Part shown: piece after piece, positions 54,876 to 64,000 of the stretch
Position numbering within the stretch: position 1 is the stretch's first letter
Layout of the letters: each line of letters begins with the position of its first letter
Assembly: GCA_030271035.1 (NCBI GenBank)
Contig: JAMBUN010000298.1
Coordinates: 368,309 to 432,308, forward strand
Origin: Microascus cirrosus
Taxonomy: Eukaryota; Ascomycota; Sordariomycetes; Microascales; Microascaceae
Direction: 5' to 3'
DNA: 64,000 bases
Program-made: the position numbers and the translations under genes
Notes under the pieces: model-generated
The model's database searches: none
Told to the model about the DNA's origin: nothing
The model's input: only the letters and a program-made list of their open reading frames with translations

Positions 54876-57209
54876 GATGAGAGATGTCTGAGAATTGAGG
54901 GGCGGATACGAATTGAAGCAGCAAGACTGCTGGGTCCCTGTGATTCTCGCGGCTTGATATATGGGGAAAAGTGAATTTTTAGGAGCCTCGTCGCTCGCTA
55001 GAGGTTCGAATGGCAGGAGTCGTGGTGGGAATGAGAGAGAGGTTGTAAGGTGAGGATGAATCATCGAAATTTCCTGGGGAGCTCAAATCCGTTGGTCGAA
55101 TCAGTAACCAGCAATTATAATCAGCGCTGTGGCACCTGCCAGACCCGCTCAACAAAGCACACCGCTAGAACGTTTGCTCCCCCACAAAAGGCAGTCTAAG
55201 CCCCTGCAGAGGCCGCTGCGGGTGGATGCAACGCTGTTCCAATGCTAATATTCAGCACGAGTTTAGATAGAATCTAAAAGCCTAGACAGGTGCCCTTCGT
55301 TATAGCATAACTTGACAATCCAATGCTCTCTAGACCTCGTAGTGATACGAAGGACATGCGCACTATCTCCATTGGCACCAGTACCAAAGCAAATATTCTT
55401 TGGAGACTAGAGCAATCAAACCTTGAAGCACTCCGAGGCCTTACTTCTTCAAGTGGCAGCAGCAGATCTCACAAAAAAGGCAAAGCGATCGAAACGGCAC
55501 AAATCAACGATCATCTATCACCCACAAACACACCTCTAATCCCAAATAACTGGCTTGGGATAAGATGTCGGACACTCAACGGGACTGGGAACCTGCAAGG
55601 GAAGAGGCACCAATTCTTAGAAGCGCCGCCACGGATAAGACCACAGTTCTTCTGCCCGGCTAATACAACTCCACGCCAACGGCGGCGAAGGGAAGCCCCG
55701 AAAGGCTCCCCCCCGCCGTCCTGATGTCGAGCCTAATTTCTTCGCACCGGGACTGATTCAACTTTCATGATATGGAGAAAAAGAGGAAAGGAAGAGAGAC
55801 CGGGATGCCGCGCGAGAATTTCTTTGAAGTCACCGGCCAGTGGGGCTGTGTCACGTGGAAATTACATAACAGCAACAAACTGCCAAATCAACCCCCAAGC
55901 CATCCACTAGGACAGCAGCGTTGGACTTGGCCATTGCGTCGCTCTATCCAGGAGACTTAGCTCAATGGATCTTTTATGTCTCCCATACTTGGTACGAAAG
56001 GTGTAGCCGTTCAGAAAGTCCACGGAGTTAGGTCGAAGTTATACCTCCCAGTATCACACCTTAAGGCCCGATAACCCCTTTCCACTCTCGAGTACGTTTT
56101 TGCCTTCCCTATATGGCTAAGGTATCCTATACCCCAAGACTTACACCTTCCAGCTCACCTGTGTGGCTGCTTTACAACACAACTATTGTTATCCCATCAT
56201 CTACCCTGGAAAGCAACATATTTCGAATCCTCTTGTCTTTTTGTCAGAATCAGAAGCAAGACCCCCCCCTCCTCACCTCTCCATCAATGAGAGACAACGA
56301 AACCGACCCCTTGCCGTAATACTGGAATGAACGGTGCCTCCTGCCTTCAGCCATGCGGAGGTGGTTTTCAATGAGCCGATACGGGGTGATAAATGCCCCT
56401 GTGTAAACTAAGTCGGTATATGATTTCGTGCCTGTGGCGGTAGGCCTGGGTTTCTTCCAGAACAGCGGTACTCTGCAAATGTGAAGCCCGCTGTAGGAAC
56501 CGCCGTTCCCGCCCTATGGAGAAGAAAACCAAACTCGCAAAGTGAAAAGGGGCATTTTGGGCATGTCCCAAGAACCCGTTGGGTGGAACATCGCGAATAC
56601 TAGGTACAGAAAGAAATTTCGGGTCTCGTCATACCTCTGCCACCTAGGTACCCAGGGTGACTTAGCTTGTCATGGAAACACTTCCGCGTCTCGAAGCAAT
56701 AGTGCGCAGTCATGAGAGTAACCATGCCCCAGTTAAGTTCCCTTCCACCGGCAAGTCCTTCTCGCGGCTCAGGCTGAATCGCCCAGAGAGCGTCGGTGGT
56801 CCTGCCAGATCAGCAATGCTGTGTCGCGCCTGCCATTTCTACCTGTCATTGCCTACACTTTCTCCTAGGCATGCCTTCTCATATTACGGGCCAAACGGCA
56901 GGACCTACCTAGGCATACAGAATGCTGCTGCAGTCCAAAACCCTCCATCACTCGCATATTGCCTTCTTCCATGTTCCCCCAACTATCATCTCCACCATCA
57001 CCATCACCTTTTCTTCCCATTCTAATGACTCTTGCCGAGTGGTTCAGTACCCTGAGGCCTTACCTCATTGTCGTTTTTTTTGGTGTCTTCTACGTCTATC
57101 TTCAAGTCAAGCTTGCCAATCGCTCCACCGGGAGCGGCGACCGTCCCCGCCGTCTGTCACGTACGACCGACAGTGCCGAGAGAATCGTCTCACTTCCAAG
57201 TAAACAGCG
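54876..57209. promoter_or_regulatory. long divergent intergenic region
   Basis: 2.3 kb between ARG3 and the 4E-binding-like gene. CACGTG occurs at 55852-55857. A sequence near 55951-55975 resembles a tRNA A box but lacks a matching acceptor stem. An open frame from ATG 57025 overlaps the next gene's start (see findings). No supported gene. Confidence 0.45.
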
Positions 57210-59515
57210 ATGCGATCGTCCGTCTACCGCGTCGAGGAGCTCCTCCGCCTGAGGCAGAATAGCGCCTGGCTCGCCTTCCGGAACATTAGCACCCGTAAGC
57301 CAAACGCCCCTAGTCATGTTTCCCGTACTAATAGCTTATAGCGGAGGTCCTCAAGATTTCTCCCGCTACTAGAGCCGCCATGGAGAAGCCCCAAAACCAC
57401 CGCGATGTGAGAACCTCGTCCGACGAATCCAGGGATGTTATGGTCACCCTTCCAGACGCTACTGAATGGCAGTATCGTGGACGAGCTGGGGACGAGATTG
57501 GAGCTCCACAGCCGCTTTCCGCACCGTCTGGCCTCGCAGCTCAGAAGGACGAGGGCTTCCAACGGTTCTACAAGGCTGTTGTGTCTCCAACCCATGTTCG
57601 TGTTACCGCTGGCGGAAGAATTGTTCCCAATACTAGGGGCTCCCAATCGCCGAATGTGAGGAAGGAGACTCCTTCGGAGCCTGCTCAGAATCAACCCCAG
57701 CACAGCACGCAGGCGGACACACCGACTGCCCAGGAACCGGCACACACTTCCACTCCCGTCTCGCTTCCGCTTGGATACCACGCCGCTTTCCCCGGGTACG
57801 CTCCCGGTGTGTTCGCCCACGCTCAGTTTCCTTTCCCACACATTCCACTGGGGCTGAACATGGGAGGGGGGGTTTCGCTTCCTCATTTCGCCATGAATAG
57901 ACATGTCTCCAACCAATCCGAGCCCCTCGCTAGTCAGCCGGTATCCCACACGCAGGGCCTGGACGGTGCCGGCGGTGTTCGCATCTCGCCCCCGGGACAA
58001 TTTGACCCGACCCGACCGTACTTTGTCAACGGCCAGTGGATGGTCCCTCTTGGGGCTCAGGCATACCCGTACGGGTTACAACCGCTCGTTCCCCATCCCG
58101 GGCTCATGAACCACTATGGGGGTGGTGCATCCATGTCCCAAGGATCAGTGCCTGCGCAAGCCAACGCGTACTCGAACCAGGAGTCTCAACCCGCTCAGAC
58201 CAATGGAACGCAGTCGACAACACCCATCAACGCACCGGCTCATCCTCCTATCTCGTCAATCCGACCCAGCCAGATAACCAAGTGCCACATCGAGTCCCTG
58301 AAGTATAACCTCAAGCGAGTTGAAGATCAACTTCAGTACAACGTTCATCAGATTGACGTGAAGCACATGGAAGGTCTTGCCAAGGAGATCCGCGCATCCA
58401 TCAAGGCCTTGCAGGAAGCGTTGCCGAAACAGCTAGAGTTCGAGGACTTGCATTACCCCAAGGCTGAGAAACAAGAATCTAAGCCGAACGGGGAGCTCTT
58501 CAACCCCCCTGTCTCCCACGGCACGAGCCGGAAAGACCATCTTTCTCAGGGCCGGAAGAATGGAGCCCCTACTCGGACTTCCACGAACACCGTCAAGGGA
58601 AACAGGGCTGTCTTCTCCACTGGATCGGGCCTCCCAAGGTCGGGCAGCACGGACAGCGAGCCATTCCGCAGGTTTTCTGGTCTACCCATGACTGCTGCTG
58701 CGGCGCCCCCGTTCCAACCGTACAACAACCATGTCACCTCGAAGCACACGGCTAGCTCTGGTGATGAATCCGCGGCATCCAAGGAAGCGGCACGAAATAG
58801 ACTCCAGCGCCTAGAGACAAGGAACTTTCAGGCCATGCCGATGGAGGCAGCCGGAGAAACCCGGAAAGAGTCAGCTCGTATCCAGCCAAAGCCATTTACC
58901 AATGGCTTTGCGCACTCGACGGTACATGTTACCCAAGAGGGTTCGAATGCTGCCACCCCTCCGAAGACTGTACCCTGCTCGGTTGCCCCTCCCACTGCTG
59001 GTGTCGGTCTGAAAGACATGGACAATGTGAGAAGGCCTCTTCCTACTGATATGGAGGACGTTTGTAGCGTGCTAACTCTTACTCAAGGTCTCTGAGAGTT
59101 CAAAGACTGTGAGGGTCCGAAGGCCAGAGGACCGGTCCAGGTAAGAGACCCTACTGGGCGGTGCAGAGTCTGCGATGTGCGTTCGCCCTAGCTAACAACT
59201 GGAACCTGAAGCCGGAAGGGGAATGATTTGTGGCAGAGTATGCTCAAGAAGGGAAGCCCAAGCAGTAACGTGCTTCCCGGCGAGGTGACCTCGACAACGG
59301 CGCAGGGGTACCTCCCGCACTACGGCAACCATGCAGCAGCGGCGTCGCTGACACCGACCATTGCCAACACCAGCTCATCCCGTGGTTCCATTGGAAAGGC
59401 GAGTGAGAGCGATGACAAGTCGGGAAATGTGGCACCTGGCCCTGACCAACGTGGCGAGAACTGCCCGCCCGTCGATGATTTGCTAGTGGAAGCGCAGAGA
59501 GCGGTGTGCCTCTGA
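57210..59515 (+). CDS. disordered protein with an eIF4E-binding-like motif, unknown function
   Basis: Four exons: 57210-57294, 57342-59026, 59088-59140, 59212-59515 (introns 47, 61, 71 bp; branch-like CTAAT or CTAAC in each). 708 residues. Residues 6-12 are YRVEELL, fitting the eIF4E-binding consensus Y-x4-L-hydrophobic, at the extreme N-terminus. A conserved-looking island follows (GFQRFYKAVVSPTHVRVTAG, about residues 94-115). Then come a Pro/Gln/Gly-rich region with FVNGQWMVPLG and YPYGLQPLVPHPG, a coiled coil (IESLKYNLKRVEDQLQYNV to LQEALPKQLEFEDL) and a Ser-rich tail. The end, GNDLWQSMLKKGS and TTAQGYLPHYGNHAAA, is recovered only with both last introns removed. I do not know a named family; a translational regulator is a hypothesis from the motif. 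Confidence 0.75.
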
Positions 59516-59995
59516 AGGGAGGACTTTATAGCAGACAAGCAGGCTTATAGATGGGAAAGAATGGAGGGATAAGTGAAAATCCCATCCCCACATACTTACA
59601 GTTGTTATTCACATAAGGCGCATTCATCATTTGCAGGCTGCTCGAGGTATACAGCTAGACGACTCATGATCTGTTACAAACGGCGCAGAGGGCATATCAT
59701 TTCAGTGGGACACTGGGGCAGATAGAGTTAGAGATAATCACCGGATCGGTAGGGTTATAAGGGAATCGCACTTATAACTAGAGGAGAACCCAATAGAAGA
59801 CAGCAGATGCTTTATTATATGTATACAAGACTCGAGTGAAACACTGCAACGTAATAAGAGTCCCAACACCTCGGCGCCAACGGATTCCTGTATGAAAGCA
59901 AAGACAAAACGGTATGTATGCATGGGGTTGCTAAAGCGTGGTCATTGTTTCGCCATCCAAGCGTGGCGTGGAACAAAATGCGTCAGGATCATGTT
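59516..59995. other. convergent intergenic region
   Basis: 480 bp, AT-richer, between the stops of the 4E-binding-like gene and VTI1. Fits 3' UTRs; no gene seen. Confidence 0.55.
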
Positions 59996-60819
59996 TCACC
60001 TGAACTTGCTGAAGACGACAGCAATAATAAGGAGGACAAGGATGGTTATGATGGCAATGGTGATTATCCGGTTCGTAGCCATCCTGTACAGACAGTTAGT
60101 TAGTCTTTACCCCTCCTGATATTATTGCAGCGCAAGAGAGCAAAGGTACAGTACCTACGAGCCATCCCCCTCAGCGTCTTGACGCTCCGATCAACATAGC
60201 CCTCGCTCTGGCTCAAAACCCCCTGCGTGTGCAGGATGGTCTCGCGCTGGGTATGCAGGTCGGCCAATGCCGCGGCGCCGATGGCCTCTGTCTCGTTGGC
60301 CAGCGCCTGGGAGGCGCGGATGCGCTGGGTGGAGCGATCGAGGCGGTCGGTGGAGGAGAGGAGCTGCTGGCGCTGGGCGAGGTGGATGTCCGAGGGGTTG
60401 GACGAGGGGTCCTCGTCCGTGTAGCGGCCTGCGAAGAGGGCGGCGCGGTCAGAAGAGAGGGAGGCGAGGCGAGAGCGGGCGGCGGAGACGGTGTTCTCAT
60501 GGGCGCGGAGGCGGGGGTTTATCTTGGGGCGCGAGGTAGAGGGGATATTTTGCTTCTCGAGGCGCATTTGGCCGAGCTAAGACGTTATTCCTCTGTTAGT
60601 TTCCTGGAGGGAAAGACGGGTGACCGCACTGGACCGTACCAGCTCGTCGGCTTCCTCGAGGGCGCGCTCGGCGGCGGAGACGGCGGCCTTGCGCGGCTCT
60701 CCAGACAGCTCGGGGATCTGGTCGAGCTTCTGCTCAAGATCGGCCTGGACGACCTTGAACTCCCCCTCGTAGGAGGCGAAGAGCTCGGAGCCGGCGTCGG
60801 TGTCCAGGGGGTTGGCCAT
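59996..60819 (-). CDS. VTI1: vesicle SNARE Vti1 (Qb-SNARE)
   Basis: Qb-SNARE for Golgi-endosome-vacuole traffic and autophagosome fusion. Exons 60819-60640, 60576-60155, 60083-59996; introns 63 and 71 bp. 229 residues (yeast 217). The N-terminal Habc domain begins SELFASYEGEFKVVQADLEQKL and runs to ALEEADELLGQMRLEKQNIP. The SNARE motif (about residues 130-200) contains RTQRIRASQ-like helix turns, ADLHTQRETILHTQGVLSQSEGYVDR with the central-layer Gln, and VKTLRGMARRM. A single C-terminal membrane anchor follows (IITIAIITILVLLIIAVVF) with the short tail SKFR. The last intron restores MARRMATNRIITI, the expected junction of the SNARE helix and anchor. Confidence 0.96.
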
Positions 60820-61867
60820 CTCGCTAGATTTCCGGAGCTTCTAACGGGTTCAGGGACGGACGGAGGTGCGCTGCAGGACAGGCGCGGTTGGAAGTGGTAT
60901 CTAAAGGGCGGCGGCTGACAGTCAGGGCTTTGGCGATGTTCGAGGTCGAGGAACGAGGCGCCGTTAAGACGGTGGTTGGATGTGGGGATTGCGAGGCTCT
61001 GGCTGAGGCGATGGGCCGTCGGCGGTTGGGGCGCAGCTGGAAACTTGGATGGTATGGGGTCGTCGGGTCAGACGGTGGGGACATCGGTATTAGTCAGCAT
61101 ATTGCCTCATAAGTCCTAGCGACTCGGCGATATTCTGCTGCCTAGAAAATAAGCAGATTCATTGACGCAAGTACGGCGTCCGCTGGGCGGGATTGACCCG
61201 ATTCCGTTAGCTTCCAAAAGCGCCCTAACTTCGGCCCTTATGGGAGCCTCCATTACGCAGGATTACGAGCCACATCTGTTGCGGAAGATAGCGGAAGGAC
61301 ACCTCTAGCACCGGCCAGCAGCGTGCCTGCGGGAACGCCAGGCCACATACAGACTGCATGCTATAAAGTCGAGAACGACTACAGCCTCAGGTTAACCGGC
61401 ATCCTTGCACGGCGGCTAACCGCTACCACCGTCTCAACCACCCAAAACTTGCTTCCCCAGGCGAATGCAGCACATGGTTTAGAGCTCCCAGTTCTCAAAG
61501 CACTTCTTATGTCAGGCTTGTGATTTCCGTGAGGTTCTGTTAATATACTCGGCTATCGATGAACCCATAGCGTTTGCCAGGGCGACTGCCGGCCGTCTCT
61601 AACCATTTCAAAGTTCTGTGGGTGGGATCCCAGGTGTCTATGGTACCATACTCTAAAGTGTCTAGCTCGAGGGACTGTTGTCCACGTCGAGAGGCACACC
61701 CTTTTCTTCCTCGGGGGAATATCCGTAGATAGCAATTCGTTCTTCCTAGCTTCATCGCGGTGTATCCCCACATCCTTATCCTCTCTCATCGGATCGCAGA
61801 TATGTCCGCACCTCAACCTTCGGGCGTGATAATAGGGTTCCCCGAATACTCTTCCGGTTGGATAGCA
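60820..61867. other. intergenic region
   Basis: VTI1 promoter side and spacer, about 1 kb. No protein-like frame or RNA gene recognised. Confidence 0.5.
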
Positions 61868-62237
61868 TCAACTGCGTCTAGTCGGCGGCGGCGTAGGCTT
61901 CGGCGGAACCGGCTCCGGCTTGGGCGGAGGGCTACTCTTGTCGTCGGCCGGCGTCGGCAGGTGGGGTTGGGGCTTCGACGACTTCCGCATCTCGAGGGGC
62001 TTGTGGTGGTAGGGATGAGGTTTGTATCGATGGGGCGTCAGCTTGTACGCCGGCGTGAAGCGCGAACTCGGCCTCGGATCCGGAGGTGGAGCCGTGAATG
62101 GTGGCTCTATCACTTGTGGATCGTCTCTACGTAGGGGAAACTATCGGAGAGTAGGGTTTCCAAACAAGTGGGAGGCGTGCGGGGCTTGAAAGGATAAAGA
62201 GACCAAAACGTGTGACGAGGAGCCTTAGTCTTATCAT
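61868..62237 (-). CDS. candidate small Pro-rich protein gene, low confidence
   Basis: The minus-strand frame from 62113 to the stop at 61868 has GC-ending codons and reads IEPPFTAPPPDPRPSSRFTP..., then KPHPYHHKPLEMRKSSKPQ and a Pro/Lys tail ending PPPTRRS. It lacks an ATG at its start; upstream in-frame DDPQV continues it. An ATG at 62237 opens a presequence-like stretch (MIRLRLLVTRFGLF) in another frame, which a phase-1 intron (GGTCTC donor to GTAGAG acceptor) could join. All splice signals here are weak. It could also be chance GC-rich sequence. No family recognised. Confidence 0.25.
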
Positions 62238-64000
62238 GGCTTTGGGCAGCAACCCCCCATTCCACACGTCACGAAGTGTTTGAGCCGCACGGGTGCACGC
62301 GCAACCCTCCCTTGTGTGGGAAGTCCCACCCCCTTCCAGAAAACAGCCGGACCAAGTCCTTCCCGATCAGACAATTACCGTTGAAAGCAGGCCACACAGC
62401 CCGGGGCCCGTGTGTCGTGCCATATGACGGGGCGGGGGCCGCCCCTCAAGGTCAGACGGCCGCGGGGGCCAGAACCACCAAACTCCCCTGCTGCCCTTCC
62501 CGCCTTCCCGTCCCCCAAGCCCGCCCCGTGCTACCATCCCAGTTGTCCAGAAAGGACATGCCCGTATCACCGGGCTGCCAGCGCTGATCCCTGCGACGCA
62601 CAGAGCGGCCGGGCCCGCAGGGTGCCAAACCTGCTTTCGGCGGGAGCAGGTGACTGCATCATTGGCGCGGCAGGTTAGGGGGGGGGGGACATATGGCCAG
62701 CGCACCAGCGTCCAGGATTTGAATCGCCTTAATGCAGGTCCTATTGGTCATCTGCTCGTGGTGTTTCCCAGGCTCCCGCGGGGGAAGGGAGGGAAAACGG
62801 GGTGGGCCGCCGCGAAGGGCGGGACGTGGGGCCCCGCAATCCTCGGGTCTATCATATTCTCGGGCATGAAATATCGAGAGGCGCAGGCCTCCATGCTGAG
62901 TCCCGGCGCGTTGCAAAAGGGCCCTCGCGGAGCGCTATGACGGGTTGACTCGGCGACACAAGAGGATCCAGAACTCCCGGGACAGGCAACGTGACCGAGC
63001 GGGAGACGGCTGCCAAAGGTTCGTAAACCTCGCACGTGGGGACGAAAGGGGCAGCTGTGCCCGTCCGATCAAGTGGAAGACGCAGTTCGGAGCCAGACGG
63101 TTTGCCGTCCCTGCGTCAATGCCGACGTGGTCCCCACGGGCACTACAAACGGACGTGTAGAAACCAGCGCTAGGAGCATTCTCGACGTCGAGGATCATCT
63201 GCACCACCGACGTCTCAAATCACCTTTTCGGTGCCATTAGAGCGCACCGGGGCGGCACACCTGTTGTGACGAAGAGCCCAATTTGGGCACTGCCACGTGG
63301 GGAGCGAGGATCTCTACGCACGCGCACGCGCATGAGGCCGTTTGAGCCTGCATCTGGGACGGGCGGCCTATGTGGTGGCTGGCAACGGTCGCAGAGGGGT
63401 GGGGGCCAAGCATGCAGGACGCTGTGTTGGGGGAGAGTTGAGACGTCTCGGTGCAGGGTGGTGGATTTGCTTTTTGGAGCTGAGGTAAGCGGGGTCTGCT
63501 TCCGGAAGGTTCACCGAGTCCCCGGTCCGTGTGCCGGATTGTGGGTCTCTTCACGGTGTGGGAGCGAGGACAGGATCCATTGGAGGCCTATCTCTCCCGG
63601 AACTCTTGCCAAGCACTTGTTCGGGATTTGTAAGGTGAGGTCTGTAATAGCGACAGTGAGATTGAGCGGCCTCTGCTAGTAAGTCCGTCACCGATCGAGT
63701 CCAGATACGAGATGCCCATAAGCTTCGACGAGAGGGAGAGAACTGGTTTTGCGCGGCTAAGTCCGCGGCTTAGCGCGAGCTGATGAGGACCCCGCGGGGA
63801 TACTGGGATGTATCGACACGGTATATTGCAGAGTAGGTGCTTCGAGAAGTTGAAGCATGGCGCAAGTCGGCGTAAACAAACTCGCAAGCCCAGAAAGGAG
63901 TCAACATAGCGCCTTGCCATACCACCACTTACCTGCTCGATAGAGCCAACGTCTCCGATGTTGTAGTGCCCGGTCCCCCCTCCCCCCCACCCCTCCCCCC
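62238..64000. other. GC-rich intergenic region with G/C homopolymers
   Basis: No protein-like frame. G10 run at 62680-62689, CACGTG at 63033-63038 and 63294-63299, and a C-rich end (63975-64000) with runs of 4-8 C. The next gene presumably lies outside the window. Confidence 0.45.

Noticed and set aside
55951..56040. tRNA-like A-box sequence (TAGCTCAATGG)
   Set aside because: No matching acceptor stem and no proper B box at the right distance.
60229..60918. 229-codon open frame on the + strand
   Set aside because: Antisense shadow of VTI1, whose SNARE motif and anchor are clear.
63588..63920. 110-codon minus-strand frame at the right edge
   Set aside because: No protein-like features; sequence is low in coding signal.
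1..64000. mobile elements, CRISPR arrays, secondary-metabolite cluster
   Set aside because: No transposase, reverse transcriptase, long terminal or inverted repeats, regular spaced repeats, or synthase genes were seen; the gene set is housekeeping.

Overview
The window is nuclear DNA of a filamentous ascomycete fungus (Pezizomycotina). Evidence: genes are spliced but intron-poor. Most introns are 44-100 bp with GT..AG ends and many carry CTAAY/CTGAY branch sites. The genes are typical fungal single-copy housekeeping genes (ILV6, ARG3, YSH1, TFB1, SNU66, RRP12, VTI1, COX11, KGD1, TAF4). Intergenic spacers run from about 0.1 kb to 2.5 kb. There are no operons, rRNAs, convincing tRNAs, CRISPR arrays or transposons. 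I cannot place the species below subphylum.

Layout, left to right: a 5'-truncated Mus7/Mms22-like repair protein (1-3516, +); a mitochondrial Msp1-like AAA ATPase (+); 2-oxoglutarate dehydrogenase E1 (-); TFIIH subunit Tfb1 (+); the cytosolic Fe-S assembly WD40 protein Cia1 (-); the tri-snRNP protein Snu66/SART1 (+); a repeat-containing unknown protein (-); a 67-residue membrane protein (-); a Tag1-like DUF3712 vacuolar membrane protein (-); an eight-exon KH-domain splicing factor of the KHDC4 type (-); the acetolactate synthase regulatory subunit Ilv6 (+); a TRAPPC13-like protein (+); a DNA polymerase iota-like Y-family polymerase (-); a conserved-looking disordered protein (+); Rrp12 (+); ribosomal protein L26 (-); Cox11 (-); an FAD-dependent oxidoreductase (+); TAF4 (-); the pre-mRNA 3'-end endonuclease Ysh1/CPSF73 (+); ornithine carbamoyltransferase (-); a disordered protein with an eIF4E-binding-like motif (+); the v-SNARE Vti1 (-); then about 3 kb of GC-rich sequence with at most one small candidate gene.

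The genes do not form one pathway or gene cluster. Themes that recur are mitochondrial metabolism and assembly (KGD1, ILV6, ARG3, COX11, AAA ATPase), RNA processing (SNU66, KHDC4-like, YSH1, RRP12), transcription initiation (TFB1, TAF4), genome maintenance (Mus7-like, Pol iota-like) and membrane traffic (TRAPPC13, VTI1, TAG1). That mix is normal for a core chromosomal arm.

I rebuilt intron-exon structures by hand; nearly all keep phase and restore family motifs. I see no clear new system. The most interesting items are: a degenerate first AAA module in the mitochondrial ATPase; a Pol eta-type ubiquitin-binding zinc finger on a Pol iota-like core; the eIF4E-binding-like motif; the WNGGIL repeat protein with a 20-C tract just before its start; and several unusual splicing features (GC-AG intron, 22-nt microexon, stop-free introns divisible by three).
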